From Propionibacteriaceae bacterium (GTDB lineage: Bacteria; Actinomycetota; Actinomycetes; Propionibacteriales; Propionibacteriaceae), in contig JAISCA010000002.1 of assembly GCA_031265875.1 (NCBI GenBank), positions 124,001 to 188,000 on the forward strand: 64,000 nucleotides of DNA, given 5' to 3'. The number at the start of each line of letters is the position of its first letter. Within the stretch, counting starts at the first letter, position 1. Shown here in pieces: positions 50,963 through 59,514 of this stretch. Made by a program: the position numbers and the translations under genes. The notes under the pieces are model-generated. The model was not told the DNA's origin. It searched no databases and saw nothing but the letters and a program-made list of their open reading frames with translations.

Positions 50963-51877
50963 ATGCCCACCAGTCCAGTGGTGGGGGGAGTCCGCTCCCC
51001 CCACCGCAGCCCGATCCGACGGCGGCGCCGGCTGTCCGGCTTGGCCTTCCTGTCGCCCGCCCTGGGCATCTTGATCATCGTCATCGCCCTGCCCATGGCG
51101 ATCGGCCTCTACCAGTCGCTCACGAACATGGCCCTGACCCGCCCCGGGGCGCCCGACTTCATCGGTTCGACCAACTACGAGAATCGGGTCTTCACCGCCA
51201 GCTTCGGCCGGGCCGCCGGCGTGACCGCCTCGATCATGGTGCTGAGCTTGATCGTGCAATTGCCGATCGGCTACTACCTGGCTCTGTGCCTGTCTCGCCG
51301 CATCCCGGCCAGCAGCGTCTTCCGCACCATCTTGACCATTCCGATGATGCTGACGCCGGTCGCCGTCGGCTTGATGTGGCGTTTCTTGGCCGATCCCGAC
51401 CTCGGCGTCATCCGCTGGATCGTGTCCCTAGTCGACAGTTCGGCCCACCCCAACCTGTTGGCCAGCTCCAGCGGCGCCCTGCTCTTGATCGTGGCGGTCA
51501 GTTCTTGGAGCCACATCCCCTTCGTCACCTTGATGTTGCTGGCCGGTCTGCTGGCGGTGCCGGACGAGTTGTACGAGGCCGCCGCCGTGGACGGGGCCAA
51601 CTCCTGGCAGCGCCGCTGGCACATCACCTTGCCCAGTCTGGCCCCGGTCCTGCTGATCGTCTGTGTGCTCAGACTGGCCGGCGACTACCGCATGTTCGAC
51701 CTGGTCTACACCGTCACCAACGGCGGTCCGGGCAGTTCCACCCGCAACCTGTCCATGTTGGCGTACATGGAGGGCTTGCAGTATTACCAGATCGGTCGGG
51801 CCTGCGCCATCGCCATGGCCATGGCGCTGTTGGCCTTGCCGGCCTTCTTCGCCTACCGGAAGGTGGCCCGACTGTGA
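50963..51877 (+). CDS. Sugar ABC transporter permease (MalF/UgpA type)
   Basis: 304 residues, six membrane segments. The EAA loop reads YEAAAVDGANSWQRRWHITLP, the contact site for the ATPase. Starts 4 bp after the binding-protein gene and its stop overlaps the next permease (GTGA). Confidence 0.93.
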   Translation: MPTSPVVGGVRSPHRSPIRRRRRLSGLAFLSPALGILIIVIALPMAIGLYQSLTNMALTRPGAPDFIGSTNYENRVFTASFGRAAGVTASIMVLSLIVQLPIGYYLALCLSRRIPASSVFRTILTIPMMLTPVAVGLMWRFLADPDLGVIRWIVSLVDSSAHPNLLASSSGALLLIVAVSSWSHIPFVTLMLLAGLLAVPDELYEAAAVDGANSWQRRWHITLPSLAPVLLIVCVLRLAGDYRMFDLVYTVTNGGPGSSTRNLSMLAYMEGLQYYQIGRACAIAMAMALLALPAFFAYRKVARL

Positions 51878-52707
51878 GGCGGCGTGATTCGACCCTGAGC
51901 CGGGTCTGGTGGTGGACGGTCATGAGTGTGGCCGCCGTGATCAGCCTGGCCCCGGTGCTGTGGACGGTGTCGACCTCGTTCAAGAATCAGCTGGAGGCCC
52001 AGCAGTACCCGCCCTCCTTGTTGCCGCAGCGAGTCAAACTGTCCAACTACACCGATCTCTTCACCGACTCGGATTTCCACGCCGCCGCCTTGACCTCGAT
52101 CATCGTCACCATCTGCGTCACCGCCCTGGTCCTGCTCATAGCCTTCCCCTGCGCCTACGCCTTGGTCCGGCTGAACGCCTACGGCTCCAAGCTGGTCCTC
52201 CTCCTGATCGCCTTGGCTCAGACCGTGCCCGCCATCGTGGTTTTGATCCCGCTCTACTCGACGGTGGCCAAACTTCATCTCTACGACACCAGGACGGCCC
52301 TGGTGCTGGTCTACACCGGCTTGTTGATCCCCTTCTCGACCTTGGTCCTGATGGGTTTCATCCGTTCGGTGCCGGTCGAGATCGAGGACGCCGCCCTGGT
52401 CGACGGCTGCGGTCGGCTCAAAGTCTTGCTCTGGATCGTCTTGCCGATGGCCCGGCCGGCCCTGGCCACGGCGGCCGTCTTCACCGCCATCTACTCGTGG
52501 AATGAATTCCTCATCGCCGCCGTCTTGGGCGGGGAGCGGGCTCGGCCTTTGACTGTCTTGATCTCGCACTTCGTCTCCCAGAAGACGATCCTGTGGGGTC
52601 CCATGACGGCGGCCGTCAGCTTGGTCCTGCTGCCGGTGGTGGTGGCGGTCATCTTGCTTCAGCGTCAACTGGTGGCCGGTCTGACGGCCGGGGCCACCAA
52701 GGGATAA
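51874..52707 (+). CDS. Sugar ABC transporter permease (MalG/UgpE type)
   Basis: 277 residues from GTG 51874, overlapping the previous stop. Six membrane segments; EAA loop IEDAALVDGCGRLKVLLWIVLP. No ATPase gene follows, so this importer probably uses a shared MsiK-like ATPase encoded elsewhere, as is common in actinomycetes. Confidence 0.93.
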   Translation: MRRRDSTLSRVWWWTVMSVAAVISLAPVLWTVSTSFKNQLEAQQYPPSLLPQRVKLSNYTDLFTDSDFHAAALTSIIVTICVTALVLLIAFPCAYALVRLNAYGSKLVLLLIALAQTVPAIVVLIPLYSTVAKLHLYDTRTALVLVYTGLLIPFSTLVLMGFIRSVPVEIEDAALVDGCGRLKVLLWIVLPMARPALATAAVFTAIYSWNEFLIAAVLGGERARPLTVLISHFVSQKTILWGPMTAAVSLVLLPVVVAVILLQRQLVAGLTAGATKG

Positions 52708-52726
52708 ATATCAAAGGAGAATTGTC

Positions 52727-53728
52727 ATGACTCGCTCTCTCGTCCGCGTCGGTCTGGTCGGAGCCGGCAACATGGGCCAGGTCTACGCCCGGGTGCTGCG
52801 TCAAACCGATCTGCGTTTTAGGGCCGAGGTGGTGGCCGTCTGCGACCAGGACCTGGCCCGAGCCCGCGACCTGGCTGGAACCGACGCTAGGGCTTACGAC
52901 GACGTGGACCGGATGCTGGCGGCCGAGCGGTTGGACTGGGTCTACCAAGCCACCCCCGACCACGCCCACCGCGAGCCTTTCCTGGCCCTGATGGCGGCCG
53001 GGGTGCCGACTCTGGTGGAGAAGCCTCTGGCCACGACCTGGGACGACGCCTGGGCTATGGCCGAAGCGGCCCGCCGAGCCGGCGTCCCCGCCCAGGTCAA
53101 TTTCACCAACCGGATCAATCCGGCTTTCCAGGCGGCCAAATCCGCCCTCGAACGAGGCCAGGCCGGCCGGCTCCTGGGGGTGTACGCCCGGCTGTCCAAT
53201 GTCTTCACCTACCCTAAGAACAATTTATCTTGGGCGGCGCGGTCGTCCGCGGCCTGGTTCCTGATCGCCCACACCGCCGACCTGGCCCAGTGGCTGACCG
53301 GGTGGCGGGCCACCAGCGTGCTGGCGCGGGGCGTCAAGGGCCGCTTGGCTGGGTTGGGCGTCGACACCTGGGATCTGATCCAAGCCCTGGTCACCTACGA
53401 GGACGGTGGCTCGGCCCTGCTGGAGGCCTCTTGGACGCTGCCCGAGTCGATGCCGACCATCGTTGACTTCGAATTCGTCGTGCACGGCGACAACGGTCAG
53501 ATCGTGGTCGACACGACCCGTCAGATGGTGACTGTGGCGGGTCCCGAGAAGTACGCCTACCCCGGCACCCTGGGTTGGACCCAACGCCAGATCTCAGACA
53601 ATCTGGATCGGCTGTCCGAGCCGGTCCGCCCCGACGCCCTGGCCGACGGCCTGGCCAACACGGCCTTGCTGGTGGCGCTGCACGACTCCCTGCGGTCGGG
53701 CCGCCCGGAGCCGGTGCGGGAGAGCTGA
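52727..53728 (+). CDS. Gfo/Idh/MocA-family oxidoreductase
   Basis: 333 residues, AAAGGAG before ATG 52727. Rossmann start VGLVGAGNMGQVYARVL, VVAVCDQD, and EKPLAT near residue 98 with the catalytic Lys. The C-terminal domain has FLIAHTADLAQWLTG, with a His in the usual catalytic place. Such enzymes oxidise sugars or inositols, or help NAD-dependent glycoside cleavage. Confidence 0.92.
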   Translation: MTRSLVRVGLVGAGNMGQVYARVLRQTDLRFRAEVVAVCDQDLARARDLAGTDARAYDDVDRMLAAERLDWVYQATPDHAHREPFLALMAAGVPTLVEKPLATTWDDAWAMAEAARRAGVPAQVNFTNRINPAFQAAKSALERGQAGRLLGVYARLSNVFTYPKNNLSWAARSSAAWFLIAHTADLAQWLTGWRATSVLARGVKGRLAGLGVDTWDLIQALVTYEDGGSALLEASWTLPESMPTIVDFEFVVHGDNGQIVVDTTRQMVTVAGPEKYAYPGTLGWTQRQISDNLDRLSEPVRPDALADGLANTALLVALHDSLRSGRPEPVRES

Positions 53729-53731
53729 ACC

Positions 53732-54472
53732 ATGCCTGAGCCGAGCTTCGACGCCGGACTGTTGTCCGACTGGGGCCGAGATCTGATCGCAGTGGCCCAG
53801 CGGGCGTTGGAACAGGAGGCCCAGACCGTGCTGGAAGCGGCCCGGGCGGTGGTCGAGCGCTTGGCCGGCGGCGGTCGCTTGCTGACCTTCGGGGCCGGCC
53901 ACTCCTGGTGTCTGGCGGCCGAGCTGTGCTCGCGGGCCGGCGGCCTGCCCCAGGTAGTGGCCATGAGTCTGGCCGACCTCGGCCCCCCGCGCGACCAGTG
54001 GCTGCAATTGGCCGACTCCGGCCCGGAGCGCGACTTGGCGCTGGCCGCTCCACTGCTGGAGCACCATCGGGTGACGGGGCTGGACGCCGTCATCGTGATC
54101 AGCAACTCCGGTCGTAACCAGGCCGTGGTCGAACTGGCCCGTCTGGCCCAGCAGAAGGGTTGTCTGGTGGTGGCCTTGGTCTCGCGCGCCCACCTCGACG
54201 CGGTCGACTCGCGCCATCCCAGCTCGACCAAGCTGACCGATTGGGCCGACCTGGTCTTGGACAATCAGGGCCAGCCGGGGGACGCCGCTCTGGAGATCGC
54301 CCCTGCGGTCCAGGCCGGCGCCACCTCCACCCTGGTGGGGGCGCTGCTGCTGCAATTGTTGAGCTGCGCCGCCGCCCGCCTGCTGGCCGATCAAGGCGGT
54401 TTCGACACCATCCGGTCGGCCAACCTCGATCCGATGACGGGGCCGGCGGCCTCAGGACGAGGGGCGGCGTGA
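53732..54472 (+). CDS. SIS-domain sugar-phosphate-binding protein (UPF0309-like)
   Basis: 246 residues. Two SIS features: LLTFGAGHSWCLAAELCSRAGG and VIVISNSGRNQAVVELARLAQQKGC, typical of sugar isomerases and of the UPF0309 group found in amino-sugar operons. Coupled to neighbours (3-bp gap upstream, overlap downstream). Likely acts on the phosphorylated sugar made by the ROK kinase next door. Confidence 0.85.
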   Translation: MPEPSFDAGLLSDWGRDLIAVAQRALEQEAQTVLEAARAVVERLAGGGRLLTFGAGHSWCLAAELCSRAGGLPQVVAMSLADLGPPRDQWLQLADSGPERDLALAAPLLEHHRVTGLDAVIVISNSGRNQAVVELARLAQQKGCLVVALVSRAHLDAVDSRHPSSTKLTDWADLVLDNQGQPGDAALEIAPAVQAGATSTLVGALLLQLLSCAAARLLADQGGFDTIRSANLDPMTGPAASGRGAA

Positions 54473-55416
54473 GCATGATCGCGGCCGTCGACTTGGGCGG
54501 CACTCACCTGCGGGTGGGCTGGTGGCGGCAGGGCGCTTGGGCCGAGAGCCGAGTCGAGCCGACCCGGCGGAGCGCCGGCGCCAGCGGCCTGCTGGACCAG
54601 TTGGTCAAGGCGGTCCAGTCCGGTCCGCCCGTCAAGGGACTGGTGCTGGCGACCGCCGGGACCTTGCGGCCGGCCTCCGGGCACGTCGTGGGCGCGGCCA
54701 ATCTGCCTTTACGTCAAATCGACCTGCGTCAGATCTTGATCGAACGTTTGGGCTTTCCGGTGGCGGTGATGGGAGACGCCACGGCGGCCGCTTTGGCCGA
54801 GTTCGCCCAAGGCTCCGGCCGGGGTTTCGACCACGGTGTCTTCGTCACCGTCTCGACCGGCATCGGGGCCGGCTTCGTCACCTCCGGCGCCCTGGTCTCG
54901 GGCGTCGACGACCAAGTCGGTGAGCTGGGCCATGTCCCGGTCCAGCTGGGACATAGGGCCAGTCAGTGTCCCTGCGGCCAGCGTGGTTGTCTGGAGACGG
55001 TCGCCTCCGGCTCCGGCTTGGCCGCCCGCTGGGCCGAGGCCACCGGCCAGGTGATCGACGCCAAGGAGTTGCTAGCGGCGGCTGAGGCCGGCGCGGAGCC
55101 GGCTCGGTCCATCGTGGAGCGGGGCTCGACCCATCTGGGGGCGGCCCTGGCCGGCCTGGTCCGCTTGTTCTCGCCCCAGGTGGTGGTGCTGGGCGGCGGG
55201 CTGATCCAGTCCGACTTCTACGTCCGGGCGATCAGGCGCGGCTTCGGCTCGATCTTGGCCGACTCCTCCCCTGAGTCAGAAGGTCTGATCCGACTGGCCT
55301 CTTGCCAGCTCTCCAGCGCTCTGGTCGGCGCGGCTCTGGTCGGCAGCGGGGACCCGGCCGCGACTAAACTGCTGAGCAGGTCCGGCTTCAGGAGCCAACT
55401 GGAGGATTTCCAATGA
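54469..55416 (+). CDS. ROK-family sugar kinase
   Basis: 315 residues from GTG 54469 (overlaps the previous stop); ATG 54475 is also possible. N-terminal ATP motif AAVDLGGTHLRVG, STGIGAG, ELGHVP and the zinc motif CPCGQRGCLE. ROK kinases act on glucose, N-acetylmannosamine or N-acetylglucosamine. The SIS gene suggests an amino sugar. Confidence 0.9.
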   Translation: MSMIAAVDLGGTHLRVGWWRQGAWAESRVEPTRRSAGASGLLDQLVKAVQSGPPVKGLVLATAGTLRPASGHVVGAANLPLRQIDLRQILIERLGFPVAVMGDATAAALAEFAQGSGRGFDHGVFVTVSTGIGAGFVTSGALVSGVDDQVGELGHVPVQLGHRASQCPCGQRGCLETVASGSGLAARWAEATGQVIDAKELLAAAEAGAEPARSIVERGSTHLGAALAGLVRLFSPQVVVLGGGLIQSDFYVRAIRRGFGSILADSSPESEGLIRLASCQLSSALVGAALVGSGDPAATKLLSRSGFRSQLEDFQ

Positions 55417-56813
55417 CGTCCCACTGGCGCGTCGGGGCCGGCAGCGCCGACATCGACTTACCCGTCGATCTGCCCATGGCCGGTTACGCCCGCCGTCAAG
55501 GGGCCAGCCAGGGCGTCGAGCGCCCCCTGCAGGCCCGGGCCTGGGCCTGTCAGGACCTAGACGGGCGGGCCTTTTGCTGGGTCGTGGTCGACATCCTCTA
55601 TCTGAACTCGGACATGGTGGCCCAGATCAAACAGGGCATCGTGGGCCAGTCCGGCTTAGACCAGCTGACGGTGGTGGTTTCGGCCACCCACACCCACTCC
55701 GGTCCTCGGGCCGGGCGGCCGGAGCGTGAGCCGGGCCGTGCCATCGTAGAGGCCGCCCAGGCCGCTGGCCTAGCTGCCTTGGCCGACCTCGGGCCGGCTC
55801 GGCTGTGGGCCGGCGCGGTCGCGGTTCCCGGCCTGGGCCTGAACCGGCGCGACGGCAGCGCGCCCGACCTCGAGGCCCACTGTCTGGTCGCCAGCGAGCT
55901 GGCGGATTCGACCCGAGTGAGGGCGGTCCTGGTCGAGTTCCCCTGTCACGCCACGGTCTTCGAGCATGACAACTTGCTCTTCTCGCCGGACTATCCGGGG
56001 CATTTCAGAGACGCCCTGGGACGTCTCCTGGAGGCGCCCGTCGTCTTCCTGCAGGGCTGCGCCGGCGACATCAATCCGATCTTCACCAGCCACGACTCGC
56101 CCGCCGCCCGCCAAGCCGGCCTGATGCTGGCCGCCACGGTCGGCCAGGGCGTGGCCCGGGGGTTGCGTGACGCCCAGGGTCCGCTCTACGTCAACCTGAC
56201 CTGGAACGGGGTCTTCCCGGCCCCTGACCAGTCGCCCTGGGCCGAACTGCCGCCCGGGCCGATCACCAGTCGGGTGGCCCGGGTCAAAGTCACGGCGGCC
56301 GAGCGCGTGCCGCTGGAGCGGGCGGTCGAAGACTTGGAGCGGGCCCGGGCCGACTGGCGCGCGGTCTCAGCCGACCTCGCCCCCGGGGGCCAGCTGTCCG
56401 AGCGACAGCGTCTGGTGGCGGCCGAATTGGGGCGGGCCTGGGCGGCCGAACTGCGCTCCCGGCCGCCCCAGCGCTCGGAGATGCTGGACCCCCACGAGGG
56501 TGAGGTCGAATTGCGGGCCCACCTGATCGGTCTGGGTCCGGACTGCGCCTTGTGTTCTCTGCCGGGGGAGGCCTTCGTCGCCACGGCCGAACAGCTCCGC
56601 CGCCATCCGCAGGCTCCCAAGCATCTGCTGGTCGGGGCCTACGCCGAGCAGGCCTTCGGCTACCTGCCGCCGCTGGAGGAATACGACCGCCTGGGCTACG
56701 AGGTCGGGGCCGCCCATCTTGTGCCCGGGTCGGTCGAGCGCCTGGTCGAAGCCGTGGCCGATCTCTTCGGGCCTGGCCCGGCCGGCCCGGACTCCGGCGA
56801 GGGGGAGCGGTGA
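55413..56813 (+). CDS. Neutral/alkaline ceramidase-like amidase, without signal peptide
   Basis: 466 residues, covering mainly the N-terminal catalytic domain of neutral ceramidases. The zinc-binding THTHSGP has His93 and His95. VEFPCHATVFEHDN and the family motif GCAGDINP follow. Known relatives hydrolyse ceramide and are secreted. This protein has no signal sequence and lies inside a sugar-uptake operon (ATGA overlap with ROK), so the substrate is more likely an imported N-acyl compound. Exact reaction unknown. Confidence 0.82.
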   Translation: MTSHWRVGAGSADIDLPVDLPMAGYARRQGASQGVERPLQARAWACQDLDGRAFCWVVVDILYLNSDMVAQIKQGIVGQSGLDQLTVVVSATHTHSGPRAGRPEREPGRAIVEAAQAAGLAALADLGPARLWAGAVAVPGLGLNRRDGSAPDLEAHCLVASELADSTRVRAVLVEFPCHATVFEHDNLLFSPDYPGHFRDALGRLLEAPVVFLQGCAGDINPIFTSHDSPAARQAGLMLAATVGQGVARGLRDAQGPLYVNLTWNGVFPAPDQSPWAELPPGPITSRVARVKVTAAERVPLERAVEDLERARADWRAVSADLAPGGQLSERQRLVAAELGRAWAAELRSRPPQRSEMLDPHEGEVELRAHLIGLGPDCALCSLPGEAFVATAEQLRRHPQAPKHLLVGAYAEQAFGYLPPLEEYDRLGYEVGAAHLVPGSVERLVEAVADLFGPGPAGPDSGEGER

Positions 56814-57994
56814 CGGCGTCCGGGATCGAGCGAGGTCTGTCCACCGGTCTGTTGACGGTGTCTCAGATCGGGGCCTCGAACCGGGTCGGCCTGCTCCACA
56901 GCCTGGTCCGTTTGGGTCCGGCCTCCCGTTCCGATCTGGCTCGTTTGGCCAAGGTGCCCCGGGGTTCGATCGCGCCCATCGTGACCGGACTGATCGAAGA
57001 CGGTTTCTTAGTCGAGCTGGAGCCCGCCAACGGCCCGTCCAAGATGGGCAAGCCCTCCCGTCCGCTCTGGTTCGGGCCCCGGGTGGGCCACTCCTGCAGT
57101 CTGCGGGTCGAGGCCACCGGCGTCGATTGCGCCCGAGTCGACCAACGCGGCCAGGTGCACGACCTGCGACGGGCGGACTTCCCGTCCGACGCCAGCGCCG
57201 CCGTCATCGAGAGCGCCGTCCTGAGCTTGGCCGAGACCGTGGCGGGCCGTAGCCCCGAGCCGCTGACCGGCCTGGGCTTGGCTTGGCCGGCGGTCTGGGA
57301 CCCGGTCGATTGGACGGTCCTGTCCTGCACGCCGATCCCGGCCCTGGTCGGCTCCGGCCTGGCCCGTCGGCTGGGCCAGGCCTGCGGGCTGGACCTCTTC
57401 TTGGAGGACGACGCCCGGGCTTTGGCCATCGGTCAGCGCTGGTTCGGCGAGGCCCGCGATCTGGACAATTTCAGCGCCGTCCAAATCTCCACCGGCATCG
57501 GGGCCGGTTTGATGGTGGACGGCAAGTTGTTCAGCGTCGAAGGCCGCTCGCCCGAGGTCGGCCACATGGTGGTGGACTTGGACGGGGCCCCCTGCCGCTG
57601 CGGCCGGTCCGGCTGCTGGGAGACGCTGGCCGCCCTGGGTTGGCTGCGCCAAGAGGCCCGTCGGCTCGGCTTGCCCCAATGGGAGACCGCCCTGCCAGGC
57701 GACATCGTGGCTTGGTCGTCGCCGGCCGCCGACCAGCTCTTGGACAGCTACGCCCGCAACATCGCGATCGGACTGGTCAACCTAGCCAACACGGTCGGTC
57801 TGCACCGCTTCCTGCTGCACGGCGAGGTGGTCAGCGGCGGCGAGCCCCTGCTGCGGCTGCTGCGCCGACACATCGGCGCCCAGACCACCTGGTCGGAGAC
57901 CAAACCGACGGTCGAGTTCTCTGAGCTGAACCAGACCGCCGCCCTGCTCGGCGCCGCCGTCATCCCCCTGGTCCACACCATCGAGCGGGCCTGA
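56810..57994 (+). CDS. ROK-family transcriptional repressor (NagC/XylR type)
   Basis: 394 residues from GTG 56810, overlapping the amidase stop. An N-terminal winged HTH (SRSDLARLAKVPRGSIAPIVTGLIEDGFLVE, residues about 35-70) precedes a ROK domain with STGIGAGLMV, EVGHMVVD and zinc motif CRCGRSGCWE. The ATP-binding DxGxT near the ROK start is degenerate, as expected for a sensor. Probable regulator of the 49.6-58.0 kb operon. Confidence 0.9.
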   Translation: MTASGIERGLSTGLLTVSQIGASNRVGLLHSLVRLGPASRSDLARLAKVPRGSIAPIVTGLIEDGFLVELEPANGPSKMGKPSRPLWFGPRVGHSCSLRVEATGVDCARVDQRGQVHDLRRADFPSDASAAVIESAVLSLAETVAGRSPEPLTGLGLAWPAVWDPVDWTVLSCTPIPALVGSGLARRLGQACGLDLFLEDDARALAIGQRWFGEARDLDNFSAVQISTGIGAGLMVDGKLFSVEGRSPEVGHMVVDLDGAPCRCGRSGCWETLAALGWLRQEARRLGLPQWETALPGDIVAWSSPAADQLLDSYARNIAIGLVNLANTVGLHRFLLHGEVVSGGEPLLRLLRRHIGAQTTWSETKPTVEFSELNQTAALLGAAVIPLVHTIERA

Positions 57995-58292
57995 GCCCGT
58001 ACGGCGTACGGAACTGCTCGCCCGCCAGTCCACCCATCGTCGAGCGGGAAGTCGCGTACGACGACACGCCGTCAGGAGCGTCGTAACCATCCTGTCGCGG
58101 TGGCGCCTGTCGGCGAGCTACGCCTAATGGGCTGGGCGGGGGAGCGAATGGGTGGGGGCGCTCGGCCGCTGGGGGTAGTTGAAGCGATGGGGGAGCCCAC
58201 TTGTGACGGTGGGCTCCCCCATCGGGGCGGGGTGGACGGCGTTGAGCCGTACGACTGGCGTCAGCGGTCGTACGGACGGCGCCGGCCGGGAC
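57995..58292. other. Intergenic region with repeat-family motifs and a terminator
   Basis: No gene. GACACGCCG (58063-58071) and GCGTCGTAACCATCCTGTCG (from 58078) are relatives of the repeats at 4.0-4.2, 19.2 and 36.5 kb. Confidence 0.55.
58189..58220. terminator. Bidirectional hairpin terminator
   Basis: GGGGGAGCCCAC (58189-58200) pairs perfectly with GTGGGCTCCCCC (58209-58220), loop 8 nt, between convergent ROK-repressor and cyclase genes. Confidence 0.85.
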
Positions 58293-59234
58293 TCAGACGA
58301 TGGCGACCGGGCGGACCCAGGAGCCGGTGGCTCCGCGGATGCGCAAGGGCAGACAGACGAAGAGGAACTCCGTCACCTTGTCCCGGGCCAAATCGTCCAG
58401 GTAGGCGTTCTCCAGCAGGTGGACGCCGCGCTCGACCAGCAGCCCGATGTGGACCGGGTGCGGGTTGAGCGGATCGGGCGACGGATTGGCTTCGACCGTG
58501 CCCTGGTCGGCCCCGACCACGACCGCGCCCTGGTCGGCCAGGTAGACCGCCACTTCGAGCGAGATGCCGGCGCCGTCGTGCTGGGCCTGGGTGTCGGCGT
58601 CCGCCGTCCAGACCGTCAACCAGCCGGTGTTGATCAAGACGGCGTCGCCGGGCTTGAACTCGACGCCGTTGGCCTGGGCCACCTGGAGGAACTCGTCCAG
58701 GGAGACGACATAACCGGCCGGCAGGGGCTGGCCGCCCTTCAGCTGGGTCATGTCGACCAGGACGCCCCGGGTCACGATGGGCGCGATCGAGGAGGCCTCG
58801 GCCTTGGTCGGGCCGAAGTCGCCCAGATGGTCGGCGTTCTTGTAGCCACCGTAAGCGTGATTGTCGTCGCCGCAGGTGATGTGGTACAGCGCGTCGAGGT
58901 GGGTGCCGGTGTGGGTGGTGCCCATGATGATCTCGGTGTTGACGGCCATGTGGACGGGGTTCTCGCCCCGCCACTCGTCCATGTCACCGACCACGTCCAT
59001 GCCGCTGGCGGAGCGGTAAGTCAGGACTTGGAAGGGCGGATGGACCGCCATCAGCGGCATGGCGTGCCAACGGCCGCAGTCGAGGTCGTAGACCTTGCCT
59101 TGCTTGACCAGGCCGATGGCTTTGACCACGTCGGTCGTGGTCAGTCCGGCGACGGCGCCGAACTCGGCTTCTTCGTATTCGACTCCAGGTAACGGTGCGC
59201 GGCGTTCTGGCGCCCAGGCCCTATCGTCTGACAT
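58293..59234 (-). CDS. Cyclase-family protein (kynurenine formamidase-like metal hydrolase)
   Basis: 313 residues from ATG 59234 (AAAGGAG 6 nt upstream). The family motif HTGTHLDALYH (HxGTHxDxxxH) binds the metal; VLVDMTQLKGG, GDAVLINTGWL and VVGADQGTVEANP also fit. Members hydrolyse formamides, lactams or cyclic ureas. It is divergent from the four-carbon acid sugar kinase across a large palindrome, so it may share regulation with that pathway. Confidence 0.88.
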   Translation of the reverse strand: MSDDRAWAPERRAPLPGVEYEEAEFGAVAGLTTTDVVKAIGLVKQGKVYDLDCGRWHAMPLMAVHPPFQVLTYRSASGMDVVGDMDEWRGENPVHMAVNTEIIMGTTHTGTHLDALYHITCGDDNHAYGGYKNADHLGDFGPTKAEASSIAPIVTRGVLVDMTQLKGGQPLPAGYVVSLDEFLQVAQANGVEFKPGDAVLINTGWLTVWTADADTQAQHDGAGISLEVAVYLADQGAVVVGADQGTVEANPSPDPLNPHPVHIGLLVERGVHLLENAYLDDLARDKVTEFLFVCLPLRIRGATGSWVRPVAIV

Positions 59235-59307
59235 GCTCAACTCCTTTGTTCGCGGGACGCCCGATCGGCGGCTGGTCTGGCACAAGCGTCGACGGGCGGT
59301 GACATGA

Positions 59308-59346
59308 CGCTAACACCCTTGCGTACTACGCGCAATAGTGTTAGCG
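59308..59346. promoter_or_regulatory. Large nested palindrome between cyclase and kinase genes
   Basis: CGCTAACAC (59308-59316) with GTGTTAGCG (59338-59346), TTGCG (59319-59323) with CGCAA (59331-59335), and GCGTACTACGC (59321-59331) are nested on nearly one centre. Likely operator for a repressor governing both directions, for example the DeoR-type protein at 62.0 kb. Confidence 0.7.
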
Positions 59347-59514
59347 TGATTCGCGCGTTCGGAGTTGAATCGCCAGCCGCTACGGCAGGTCGCCGGCCGT
59401 CGGCCGGACTGACTGACCCGAGCCGCCCCAGCAGCGGTCGGACCGTTCGAGCCCGGCCGCCCGACCACTGGCCGGATCGCTTGATCCCGGTCCACCCGAC
59501 GTAGAAGGAGCCCC

